Shown here: piece after piece, positions 1 through 8,121 of the stretch | Numbering within the stretch: the stretch's first letter is position 1 | Layout: each line of letters starts with the position of its first letter | Assembly: GCA_907165275.2 (NCBI GenBank) | Contig: OU015665.1 | Span: 1,364,001 to 1,428,000 of the forward strand | DNA: 64,000 nt | Origin: Zygaena filipendulae | Lineage: Eukaryota; Arthropoda; Insecta; Lepidoptera; Zygaenidae | Reading direction: 5' to 3' | Program-made: the position numbers and the translations under genes | Notes under the pieces: generated by a model | Told to the model about the DNA's origin: nothing | What the model saw: only the letters and a program-made list of their open reading frames with translations | Database searches by the model: none

Positions 1-394
1 ATAAAGAATATATAAAGAAGCGACACTCGTCCTCCCACCAATTTCATGCCTCCTCATACCCCGCGAATGTTTCTCGCTAAATTCCGAGGAATCTAAATGT
101 GGCAATTATTCACTAATAGCTGACAGTTACTGTCAGGTCGCTGTCCACCTTACGATACGCACACGCGCACAACACGTGTACAAGCCGGCCGTCTTTACTT
201 GTGGAAGAGTACACGAATCAGATCATTTGTATAGAATGTCACCGGGCTGGTTGAGATGGCGGCGGGTCCGTGGGGGATTAAAGCCAAGGAGTTTGTGAAG
301 GATTTCGGCCGGCGATATTTAAATTTTTTAATCAATAAATATTATATTATTTGATAGTATTGTTTGTCCCTTGCATGACTACGTCGTGTGTCAG
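1..394 (+). other. Intron of GBF1, partial
   Basis: Non-coding sequence ending in the acceptor TGTCAG just before the first visible GBF1 exon. I see no other GBF1 exon here. A short reading frame at 255-359 (MAAGPWGIKAKEFVKDFGRR and on to a stop) has the look of a transposon polyprotein remnant, but I cannot name its family. Confidence 0.6.
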
Positions 395-616
395 GTGTTC
401 CTGCACCACCTGTCGGCGCTGAGCGCGCGGCCGTCGTTCCCGGCGCTGTGGGCGCGCGTGGTGGGCGTGCAGCGCGCGCTGGTCGCGCCGCCCGCCGCGC
501 CCACCGCGCCCACCTCGCCCACCTCGCCCACCGCCCCCGCCGCGCCCGACGACCCGCTCACCGAGGCGGCGCTCGAGTCGCTCAAGAACATGATACTGGT
601 GATGGACTCCGTGCGG
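395..616 (+). CDS. GBF1: GBF1 (Arf guanine nucleotide exchange factor), C-terminal exon A
   Basis: This exon encodes 74 residues from the C-terminal HDS region of GBF1/gartenzwerg, the large Sec7-family exchange factor that activates Arf1 at the cis-Golgi. The diagnostic piece is ESLKNMILVMDSVR at the exon end, which matches what I know of the conserved block near the end of GBF1; VFLHHLSALSARPSFPALW at the start also fits. A Pro/Ala/Ser/Thr-rich linker with APTSPTSPTAP repeats lies between and is probably a low-complexity insertion. The exon is bounded by an acceptor (TGTCAG at 389-394) and a donor (GTGAGT at 617-622), both phase 0. It is far richer in GC than the introns. The Sec7 catalytic domain is outside the window, upstream. 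The family call is strong; the exact acceptor is inferred. Confidence 0.85.
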
Positions 617-861
617 GTGAGTGATCTACCTCGGTTTTTGGCGGCAATCCAAGATGGCGGTCTCGTTGTTGAAAGTGGAGTTGTGTAGTGCTGTATTCAC
701 ACAGTAAGTTGTACAGTGGTGGTCTTTTATTACTGTCGAGAGCTCCGAGAAAGATTTTGCGATCTATAATATCATACATTGCAATTTCAAATCATACAAC
801 GAGGTTAATAAAAATTTATTTCGCTTGAAATTTACTAAATAACATTATCTATATTAATATT

Positions 862-1307
862 ATCCCAACAAAAACATTTTCATGTAAAATGTTGCCAAGA
901 CGAGACCATATGCCAGCACTTTCAAAAAGTTATCAGATCTTATGTAGAGCCAAGCTTCTAACTCTACACGCCTTAACTCTACAAGGTCTAACTTCACAAA
1001 CTCTACACCTTAGCCAAAATATGTGGCTTGACCATTTCGCTACATTCACATGGCCCTTAGGCCCTAAGGTGAAAAATTGGTCCATTTTTCATTACTTTTC
1101 TGTTATATAATAATAGTTCTTTGTAGTAACGAAACGGCCAAGCCACATATTTTGGCTAAGGTGTAGAGTTTGTGAAGTTAGACCTTGTAGAGTTAAGGCG
1201 TGTAGAGTTAGAAGCTTGGCTCTACATAAGATCTGATAACTTTTTGAAAGTGCTGGCATATGGTCTCGTCTTGGCAACATTTTACATAAAAATGTTTTTG
1301 TTGGGAT
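862..1307. mobile_element. Foldback element with ~180-bp inverted arms
   Basis: Positions 862-1043 reappear as the reverse complement at 1126-1307 with only a few mismatches, separated by about 80 bases. Both outer ends read ATCCCAACAAAAACATTTT. No transposase is present, so this is a non-autonomous foldback/MITE. The two arms produce mirror-image reading frames that have no coding meaning. Confidence 0.85.
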
Positions 1308-1310
1308 TTC

Positions 1311-1740
1311 ATTTCTTTTTGTATAAGTCAAAATTGCAGAAGTCTCATACAAACTTCCATCCCCTAATTTAAGGGGTTGGGAGATAAAAGTTACAAGTTT
1401 TATAATTTTTTTGTTGTTTGTTTACTAATACTAGCTTACATACCAAATTTCAGCTTTCTAGGACATTAGGAAGTACCCTAAGAATTTTGATGATCATCAG
1501 TGAGTCAGTGACGAAATCGAGGTTTTTTAGATATCAATAAAATCTAAAGGATTGGAGCTATACAATTAAAACTTTATACATTTAATAAGTCTGCTATTGA
1601 CAACATATTCCGAAAATTTTGTTTATCTGGTATAATCCAGACCCAAGTTACAAGGGTTCAAAAAAACGACGAAACGCTTCGAGAAAAGATAGGTAGTGCC
1701 CTTGCGCTTTGCTGGCTCGTCTTGGCGGGGGCACTACCGT
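1311..1740. repeat. Unclassified repeat-like stretch with a hairpin
   Basis: Contains the palindrome TGATGATCATCA near 1490 and a perfect 10-bp stem GGTAGTGCCC (about 1691) / GGGCACTACC (about 1719). The style of sequence suggests a decayed mobile element, but I cannot assign it. Confidence 0.35.
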
Positions 1741-1749
1741 GCCCCCAGA

Positions 1750-1949
1750 TAAAGAGGTAAAGTTTGTGAGGTTGTGACCTTGCGCGTTGTAGATAGGGGG
1801 GTATAATCTCTGGATCTACTGTAACGATTTTGAAAATTCCTTCACAAATAGAATGCTACAGTGTTCCCGAGTGACATGGGGACTTCTCATCCCGGAATTC
1901 CCGTGGAAACTTTGAAATTAACGCGGGCGAAACCGCGGGGAGCAGCTAG
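1750..1949 (+). mobile_element. Helitron-like non-autonomous element
   Basis: Ends in a GC-rich segment (GCGGGCGAAACCGCGGGGAG) followed by CAGCTAG and then T, the 3' signature shared by the other copies in this window. It contains the internal block CTCTGGATCTACTG. Confidence 0.7.
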
Positions 1950-1980
1950 TATGTGTATAAAACTTGGAACTTTTGAACAG

Positions 1981-2083
1981 ATATTCAGCAACGGCGCCGA
2001 CGGCTACAACGAACTGTGGCACTCCACTTGGGAGCAGATCGGCGAGTTCCTGCCGCACCTGAAGGACGAGCTGTTCCCGCAAG
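1981..2083 (+). CDS. GBF1: GBF1, C-terminal exon B
   Basis: This 103-base exon encodes IFSNGADGYNELWHSTW followed by EQIGEFLPHLKDELFPQ. The LW..TW..I..FLP.LK.EL pattern is the conserved block that follows the SLKNMLLVM block in GBF1 proteins, so this exon continues exon A directly. The acceptor is TTTGAACAG ending at 1980 and the donor is GTATCC at 2084. It enters in phase 0 and leaves in phase 1, which matches the next exon. It belongs to the C-terminal HDS region; the cellular role is Arf1 activation and COPI recruitment at early Golgi membranes, from family knowledge. Confidence 0.88.
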
Positions 2084-2626
2084 GTATCCGGCGGCCGTGA
2101 CTCCGTAAATTACACAAAAGATCACTTTAAAAGTACACCGGTGTAGGGTTCAGCTCGGGAGACGGCACTTGCGTATCGAGTGTTAACAATCTAACCGACA
2201 GCTGTCGTGTTAGTTAAACAGATAATTAATAGATGGCGCCTCCTACACATTTTGACTAGGAATACCGATGACATTTCTAATGAAAATCAAGCCCTTTGCC
2301 AAAACATTGATTTTTAACTAGAGAGCCATGTAACTTGGGGAACAATCTAACATTGTCATTGGCGTTTGGCCATAATTGAAGAAGTAGATGAAGAGATTTT
2401 TATTACTAAAAAATTGGCAAATTATTATTATAGACGCCATTATTAAGGAATAAGAACAACTACATATTTGTCTATTTTTCGTCAATAGCGGGGAGCGTAA
2501 GCTTCAAAAGAATTATTATTATTGGTTCATTAATTTTTAACAACAATCAAGTGAAATACAGCCATTACACGAAAAAAAAACTTCATCATAAAGAATTATC
2601 CGAGATGTAACCTTTCCGCAAAAACA

Positions 2627-2785
2627 CTAGCTGTTCCCTGCGGTTTCATCCGCGATAATTTCGGAGTTCCCGCGGGAATCCGGGACGAAAAGTACCCTAT
2701 GTCCTTCTCTGTACCCCTGAAAACGTGTAAAATTTTAAAGCCGTAAAGCGTGACAAACACACACCAACTCACCTTTGCATTGAAT
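2627..2785 (-). mobile_element. Helitron-like non-autonomous element
   Basis: Starts, as seen on +, with CTAGCTGTTCCCTGCGG and continues with the CCCGCGGGAAT and GTACCCTATGTCCTTCTCTG blocks common to the family. The CTAG end is at 2627-2630. Confidence 0.75.
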
Positions 2786-2897
2786 ATAATAGAATAGAGG
2801 TTTATTTGGTACTAAAATATACACAAACTATGTAATTTTTTTTAAATAGACAAGGCACCAAAATGGCCGCCACTAGCATGTGCCGTGTGCATAATAG
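2782..2897 (-). mobile_element. Retroposon 3' fragment with short GAATA tail
   Basis: Shares TAGAATAGAGGTTTATTTGG, a GGCACCAAAATGGCCGCCAC-like block and ATGTGCCGTG with two other copies at 23012-23160 and 55541-55700. Here the pentamer tail is only about two units. It ends about 25 bases before GBF1 exon C. Confidence 0.65.
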
Positions 2898-2922
2898 TAC
2901 CTAATAAGATTATTCTTTACAG

Positions 2923-3200
2923 CTAAAGACGCAGCGGGCGCGCCCCGCCACCCGCAGCCGCCGCTGCCAGCCGGCCCGCCCGCGCCCGCGCCCGCCCCCG
3001 CCCCCGTCCCCGCCCCGCCGCCCCCCAGTACGCCCGCTGCCCTCCCCCACTCGCGCCTCTCGCCGCCCTCCCCCTCCAGCCCCGCCAGCCCCGCCGCCTC
3101 CCCCGCGCCGATCAGCGGCATGGTACCGATACGAAATCCGCTGTACGACCAGAACCAGACGGGGCTGACCTCCTCTGTTCTTTTGCAACCTCTGAACGAG
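2923..3200 (+). CDS. GBF1: GBF1, C-terminal exon C
   Basis: The exon starts after TTCTTTACAG in phase 1, using the last G of exon B, and ends before GTACGG in phase 0. It encodes about 93 residues: first a Pro/Ala-rich low-complexity stretch (PAPAPAPAPVPAPPPP), then a Ser/Pro-rich part, then ISGMVPIRNPLYDQNQTG and TSSVLLQPLNE, which look like conserved tail sequence. A second possible donor (GTGAGG at 3206) is rejected because it would leave the wrong phase for the final exon. The first half is extremely GC-rich and likely varies in length between species. The tail is expected to be a flexible regulatory region; no catalytic motif is expected here. Confidence 0.82.
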
Positions 3201-3369
3201 GTACGGTGAGGATTAGGGCTTAGCATGCATGTTTTTTTTTTCAATGACATAAAAAAAAACAAAATTCTATTGGATTTAGTTCTTACTTCTCTGTATGTTC
3301 GAGCATGATGGCATTGGCCACCGAGCGGTGCGACAGCTTAGTTCACGTGTGATAATATCCATTTTACAG

Positions 3370-3867
3370 ATGATATCGACCCCGATAGGCTCGGGGATAA
3401 CGCTACAGTCGCAGATGCCGATCCTGTACCCGCAGTCGCCCGCCCCGCCGCAGCCGAAACCGATCGCGATCAAAAGTGAACCCAGCGCCGACGTAATAGA
3501 GCTCACGTCGCCGCAGCGCAACTACGAAGTGAACATACTCCGGCCGGACAAGGACGAAATATACGCGGAGTATCTCACGAACCCGTACACGGAGACGAAG
3601 GGGCCGGCGGAGCGAGACGCGGCTATATACGAGCCGGGGCTAGGCCGGACCGTGCCGGATCCGGGCCGGCCGCCGGCCGTCCGGGGCGGGCTGAAGTCGC
3701 ACAGCGCCGGCGCGAGCCCCGCGCACGCGGGCGGCGACGCCCCGTTCGGCTCGAGCGACAACCTGCGGCGCGCGGCGGGCGTGTTCGACTACAGCAGCTA
3801 CTTCGGCGCGGGCGCGGCGGCGGCGCCCGGCGCGGACGTGTTCGACGCGCTGGCGGCGCGCGACTAG
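3370..3867 (+). CDS. GBF1: GBF1, last coding exon with stop codon
   Basis: After the acceptor CATTTTACAG (ends 3369) the frame runs in phase 0 through MISTPIGSGITLQSQMPILY and EVNILRPDKDEIYAEYLTNP to the stop TAG at 3865-3867, giving 165 residues. The exons A-D together total 1098 coding bases, an exact multiple of three, which supports all four junctions. The second half is Gly/Ala-rich (YFGAGAAAAPGADVF) and ends ALAARD. The reading frame is also open upstream into the intron, so an ATG at 3370 should not be taken as a start. A heptanucleotide minisatellite begins at the very next base. Confidence 0.85.
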   Translation: MISTPIGSGITLQSQMPILYPQSPAPPQPKPIAIKSEPSADVIELTSPQRNYEVNILRPDKDEIYAEYLTNPYTETKGPAERDAAIYEPGLGRTVPDPGRPPAVRGGLKSHSAGASPAHAGGDAPFGSSDNLRRAAGVFDYSSYFGAGAAAAPGADVFDALAARD

Positions 3868-4047
3868 TGGTGCCTGGTGCCTCGTGCCTGGTGCCTGGTG
3901 CCCGGTGCCTGGTGCCTGGTGCCTGGTGCCTGGTGCCTGGTGCCTGGTGCCTGGTGCCTCGTGCCTGGTGCCTCGTGCCTGGTGCCTGGTGCCTGGTGCC
4001 TGGTGCCTGGTGCCTGGTGCCTGGTGCCTGGTGCCTGGTGCCTGGTA
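3868..4047 (+). repeat. Heptanucleotide minisatellite in the GBF1 3' UTR
   Basis: About 25 copies of GGTGCCT, with occasional CGTGCCT and one CGGTGCC variant, start right after the stop codon. The unit is 7 bp and free of stops in every frame, so read-through in the GBF1 frame would stay open to a TAG at 4096-4098 and add a WCLVPGA-type repeat. Confidence 0.95.
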
Positions 4048-4212
4048 GCCACTCCAGGTTGTAAATACGTTTTGAGGTTAGCTCGCCATGACACCTAGGC
4101 GGAATCGGACACCATTGTTATTATTATTATTGATTTGAAAATTTATTTATCATCAGTACATGAATTTATCATTATACTGCATCGCTCCATTCGAAGATAT
4201 GGACGATGTTCG

Positions 4213-4218
4213 AATAAA
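4213..4218 (+). terminator. Candidate polyadenylation signal of GBF1
   Basis: AATAAA about 350 bases after the stop codon. It is the first canonical signal after the minisatellite; cleavage about 20 bases downstream is inferred. Confidence 0.5.
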
Positions 4219-4723
4219 CGATTTTTAAAAAGCGACTTTCAAAAAAGAGGAGGTTCTGTGTTCTTTTTTATGAGTTCTAACGTAATATTGTAGTGTGGAA
4301 AGGTTTTGCGCGCAGTTCTCGTGACTCCCTCGGGAACTCTTTGTTTCGGGATGAAAAATTAAATCCTACGTTGCTTAGCAATACTGTAACCTTTCTATTA
4401 GTGTAAGAAGTGCATTCGTTGGAATTTTCAATGCGTTGCAACTTCAACGTGTAGATTTTCACATCACCCTTATGAAAATTTAATATCATCCTTTTTTATA
4501 ATGTACCAGAAGAAACTAATTGAAGGGGATACATATTATATCGTAATACCATTTATTCTCTGTAATTTTTGTCTATTATTCGGTTTGTTTTAAACGAGCA
4601 ACGTGCAAAAACTAGTGAACGAATTTGAATAAAACTTTCCATCTATATAGGTTCTGGATATCTTTGATTCTTATCACTGCTGATTTGTAAATATCTAGTA
4701 CTAATCTAGTGCTGTATTAGTTA
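4219..4723. other. Intergenic, no gene seen
   Basis: AT-rich. A fragment GAGGAGGTTCTGTGTTC near 4246 matches the dispersed GACTTCC/GAGGAGGTTCT repeat seen at 36578, 38103 and 59500. Nothing else recognised. Confidence 0.6.
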
Positions 4724-4908
4724 CGTTCTCCCGCGGTTTCACCCGCATTATTTTCGGAGTTCCTGTGGGAGTTTTCGGGATAAAAAGTACTCTATGTCAC
4801 TCAGGATTACCGTAGCTTCCTGCTTCCTATAAGTGAAAGAATTCTCAAAATCGGTTCAGTAGATCCAGAGATTACTCCCTACAACGTCACAAACTCACAA
4901 ACTCACAA
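4724..4908 (-). mobile_element. Helitron-like element, CTAG end degraded
   Basis: Begins CCCGCGGTTTCACCCGC, then GGGATAAAAAGTAC and the CGGTTCAGTAGATCCAGAGA block found in other copies. The CTAG end has decayed. Confidence 0.65.
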
Positions 4909-5215
4909 TAGGCTATTTGACTAATTATTTTTTTTTTATTAGTCCGTCTTGTAGATTAATAAAAAACATTGGACACGTATTTTTTTTCTTTTTTTACATA
5001 ATCAAAAAATAACGGCGATTCATTGAGTTGAAATTTCGCATGACGTCACTAACTAGTGCAGTTTGTATGACGGCTTGTAGCGGTAAGTGACGTCACGAGC
5101 CCCACCCTAAACTTTAATGCGCTTTATCTCTGTGTATTTTCATCTATTTAAAAAAAAAAATACGTGTCTAATGATTTTTAATTTTCTAACGGACTAATTA
5201 GAATTTAGATTTTCA
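4909..5215. mobile_element. MITE with paired TGACGTCA palindromes, copy 1
   Basis: Bounded by inverted TTAGTCCGTC (4939-4948) and GACGGACTAA-type (about 5188-5198) motifs, each followed inward by ACACGTATTTTT. TGACGTCA occurs at 5041-5048 and 5088-5095. No coding capacity. Six more copies occur in this window. Confidence 0.8.
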
Positions 5216-5401
5216 AAAGTTGGCAACATCCCTATTCACAAACTTTACCTCTTTATAATATTAAGTATAGACAAGAATAAACTCATGAAAATACCTACTT
5301 GACGGCCTAAAATTTAATGTTGATAGAAGTTTCATTACAATCGCAGCAAAGGGTAGGCAGACGTGTCCTTAACTGTCAGTCGAGTCTGTAGTGTGACCAC
5401 T

Positions 5402-5630
5402 GGGCCCTTATTCACTATGACCAACAACATTACTTGCCCATAACGCGCGTCCCAAAAACACAGTCCCAAACGCTCCAGATGAAAAAATATAAGAAAATAT
5501 TCTTTATGACAAAAGAAACGTTGTGAATGTATTTTTTTTTAAGTGAAACTTCTTTGAACACGAGGGAAAAGCAATTTAAATGGCGCCTTATCTTAACGCG
5601 ACGCGTTATGGTCATAGTGAATAAGCGCCC
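5402..5630. mobile_element. Short inverted-repeat MITE (GGGC-CTTATTCACTATGAC)
   Basis: The left end GGGCCCTTATTCACTATGAC and right end, read on -, GGGCGCTTATTCACTATGAC are near-perfect inverted repeats 229 bases apart. A partial copy lies at about 62651-62770. Confidence 0.8.
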
Positions 5631-5658
5631 TGTTGTTGACACAATTTAATACTTATTA

Positions 5659-6213
5659 GCCCAGTCATATTAGGGCTTTCACCTCGGAATGAAAGATAAT
5701 AAGCTGCAAATTGGTATGAACCTTTGTTTTGTCATTCTAAATGTTGTCTCAAAAGTCACAATCGTTATCGTGTCCGCGTCTCAAGATATTCAAGGTCAAA
5801 GGTCACAAAAATCGGTTTTTCGCGAATATCTGGCTTCCTATCGGTTAAATGAGATTTGCATTTATTATAAAAGTTGTAGGCTATAAAATTCCCTACAACT
5901 TTTGTTTAAACTTTTTTTTCATACGACCAACCGTTTTGAAGGTAGAGCGCGAAGAGTGCACATCGTACAGTCATATACGGCCTAATGCAAGGTCAAGCGT
6001 GAGTTATGGTTATCAGTACGTTATAAAGTCAATTATTTACTTGGAAATTATAATTATTAAACAATGCCTATTATTTATGTACTAACTATTAATTATTTAT
6101 ATTTAATTAAAGTAAGTAACTTGATTATTTATATATAATTATTCATATTTAACTATTTAAGTATAAAATATTATTAATTCTGGATTATATATTTTAGTTT
6201 TATTTTAAGTTAA
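5659..6213 (+). repeat. Left arm of the long-TIR element
   Basis: A 555-base inverted-repeat arm ending at TTTTATTTTAAGTTAA. Its reading frames recur in mirror image in the right arm and look incidental. Confidence 0.85.
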
Positions 6214-6351
6214 AATGATAGTAAGAGTATATATTTTACACATATTTTTATTTATTATTAAATACGGCATAATATACATTTATCAAAATGTGAGTTCAAA
6301 TATCAAAAGTATCTTTGTTGATTTTAATTGTAATGAAATTGGAAATGGAAG

Positions 6352-6804
6352 CTAATTATCTTCTTCTTGTTCGTCGTCTTCTTCTTCTTGTCGCTCAAAA
6401 ATGTTCGATTCATTGTCATCATCCTCATTATCTGTCATGTTCATCTCCAAACCTTCCAGAATATCGGGATCATATGTATTTTCTTCATCGGGATTACTTG
6501 GATACAGTGAAGCGTTGAGGCAAGCTTGTCCGTTGCACTGGCCGCAAGCTAAAGAACATTGTAGCCCTGATTTTCTGCATCCACAGCGGGAACCACAACC
6601 ATTTTTGCAATTGCAAAATATTACGTTTAGTAGTTCGGCTGGTGCTGGAGGTAATAACGTTCGTATGGGCTCCAGGATTTCATTTTCAAGCATCCAGCCC
6701 CATTCTTGAGGTTCTAAGTCCTTCCCTAACCACGTTTGAATCTGGTAGTAGACACGTTTTATGTGTTGATGAGCTGCTACACTTGGCACTGCTACACTTG
6801 GCAT
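6352..6804 (-). pseudogene. Captured fragment of a CXC-like cysteine-rich protein
   Basis: The 150-codon frame contains, in order, a helix-like stretch HIKRVYYQIQTWLGKDLEP, then QEWGWMLENEILEPI, then a cysteine cluster CNCKNGCGSRCGCRKSGLQC plus SLACGQCNGQAC, and a very acidic tail rich in D, E and N. The cysteine spacing resembles TSO1/tesmin-type CXC domains. From memory, the TWLG...EWGW...CxC order occurs at the C-terminus of a large, uncharacterised invertebrate protein family; this needs a search. The frame stays open upstream of the ATG to about 6870, close to the arm boundary (FLNTYIPGNTCPY before MPSV), so the ATG is probably not a native start and the 5' part of the gene is missing. 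A 15-bp duplication at about 6778-6804 repeats PSVA. Interpretation: a gene or transposase tail captured between TIRs; whether it is expressed is unknown. Confidence 0.6.
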
Positions 6805-6882
6805 AGGGTAGGGACAAGTATTTCCAGGTATATAAGTATTGAGAAATTTACGCGTTTTAAAGAAAAGATATATAATGTCGTG

Positions 6883-7446
6883 TTAACTTAAAATAAAACT
6901 AAAATATATAATCCAGAATTAATAATATTTTATACTTAAATAGTTAAATATGAATAATTATATATAAATAATCAAGTTACTTACTTTAATTAAATATAAA
7001 TAATTAATAGTTAGTACATAAATAATAGGCATTGTTTAATAATTATAATTTCCAAGTAAATAATTGACTTTATAACGTACTGATAACCATAACTCACGCT
7101 TGACCTTGCATTAGGCCGTATATGACTGTACGATGTGCACTCTTCGCGCTCTACCTTCAAAACGGTTGGTCGTATGAAAAAAAAGTTTAAACAAAAGTTG
7201 TAGGGAATTTTATAGCCTACAACTTTTATAATAAATGCAAATCTCATTTAACCGATAGGAAGCCAGATATTCGCGAAAAACCGATTTTTGTGACCTTTGA
7301 CCTTGAATATCTTGAGACGCGGACACGATAACGATTGTGACTTTTGAGACAACATTTAGAATGACAAAACAAAGGTTCATACCAATTTGCAGCTTATTAT
7401 CTTTCATTCCGAGGTTGACCCCTTTTTTTACCTAATATGACTGGGC
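6883..7446 (-). repeat. Right arm of the long-TIR element
   Basis: Reverse complement of the left arm, with a 9-base net insertion (TAAAAAAAGGGGTCA in place of GCTTTC, read on -) 16 bases from the outer end. Confidence 0.85.
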
Positions 7447-7451
7447 TATAT

Positions 7452-7645
7452 AGGTTCAGTGGGTGGAGCACGAGTTTTTTCGCTCTCGTCTCTCGATATC
7501 GTCGTAATGTCAAAGCGTTTCTTTTTGTATGGAAAATGAACGACACTGGATAGATGGCGCTGTTCATTTTCCATGCAAAAAAAAAAAACGCTCGGTATCG
7601 AAAGGACGAGAGCGAAAAAATTCTTCCTCCCCCCACAGGTCTGGA
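7452..7645. mobile_element. Hairpin MITE
   Basis: Inverted arms around a centre at about 7555: TTTTTTCGCTCTCGTC on the left pairs with GACGAGAGCGAAAAAATTC on the right, and GGAAAATGAACG with GTTCATTTTCC next to a short loop. It starts right beside the long-TIR element. AGATGGCGC lies in the loop (7552-7560). Confidence 0.75.
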
Positions 7646-7878
7646 CCTCACTAATGAAACCATTATTCATCGATTCTCTCTTTTTAAGCGAAATCTTTTG
7701 TAAAATCATAGTCATAATAACATGTTATATACATCTTGATTTTTCATGACATTCCATTTCATTTTGTTAACTATTTTTTTATTCATTTAAGAGATGGCGC
7801 TAATACACTTCTATATGTTATAAATTTATTACATGGCGATGGAAGCTAGCTCCTTTAGCCGCTTCTATAGTTATGACT
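7646..7878. other. Intergenic, no gene seen
   Basis: AT-rich spacer; the only notable word is AGATGGCGCTA at 7792-7802. Confidence 0.6.
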
Positions 7879-8121
7879 TACCGCCGCACTCAGAGTCGAC
7901 TTTAATGATTACTTAGTTAAGTATATATTTTTAAAACAAAACTGCCGCAATCAGACAAGTTTGATAAATTAATGTTAATTGGGATTTAACTAATTAAGTT
8001 ACATCTCATTAAATGCCAATTAACATTAATTTACTGAACGTCTCTGATTGCGGCAGTTTTGTTTTAAAAATCTATACTTAACTAAGTAACCATTAAAGTC
8101 GACTCTGAGTGCGGCCGTTAG
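7879..8121. mobile_element. Palindromic MITE (CCGCAC-CAGAGTCGACTTTAATG ends)
   Basis: CCGCACTCAGAGTCGACTTT on the left recurs inverted on the right, and inner blocks ACTTAGTTAAGTATA and AAAACAAAACTGCCGCAATC are also inverted copies. The arms are about 80-90 bases. Shorter relatives lie at 29452-29515 and 36407-36480. Confidence 0.85.

Larger units (their letters stand above)
617..1980 (+). other. GBF1 intron filled with repeats
   Basis: Intron between two phase-0 junctions. It holds a foldback element (862-1307), an unclassified repeat-like stretch with a hairpin (1311-1740) and a Helitron-like copy (about 1750-1949) whose 3' end lies only 31 bases before the next exon. Confidence 0.7.
2084..2922 (+). 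other. GBF1 intron with two mobile-element copies
   Basis: Begins GTATCC and ends in TATTCTTTACAG. It contains a reverse-oriented Helitron-like copy (2627-2785) abutting a retroposon fragment with a GAATA tail (2782-2897). The first 500 bases show nothing I can name apart from an AGATGGCGC word at 2231-2239. Confidence 0.7.
5659..7446. mobile_element. Long-TIR element carrying a captured coding fragment
   Basis: Positions 5659-6213 are repeated as the reverse complement at 6883-7446. Both outer ends read GCCCAGTCATATTAGG and both are flanked by TA, a possible target duplication. Apart from a 6-versus-15-base difference just inside the ends, the arms look identical: translated blocks of 65 and 78 codons are the same in both. 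The 669-base centre contains one reading frame on - (6352-6804) and no transposase. Near-identity of the arms argues for recent insertion or ongoing gene conversion. Confidence 0.85.

Noticed and set aside
889..1352. Pair of frames starting MLPRRDHMPALSK on both strands
   Set aside because: Mirror images generated by the foldback element.
3201..3210. Alternative GBF1 donor GTGAGG at 3206
   Set aside because: Would leave a phase that does not fit the last exon; GTACGG at 3201 does.
3864..4098. Several frames on both strands over the GGTGCCT array
   Set aside because: Repeat artefacts; the GBF1 stop codon precedes the array.
5689..7407. Paired 65- and 78-codon frames in the arms of the long-TIR element
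   Set aside because: Identical in both arms only because the arms are inverted copies. No domain or coding signature, and one is not even preceded by good start context.
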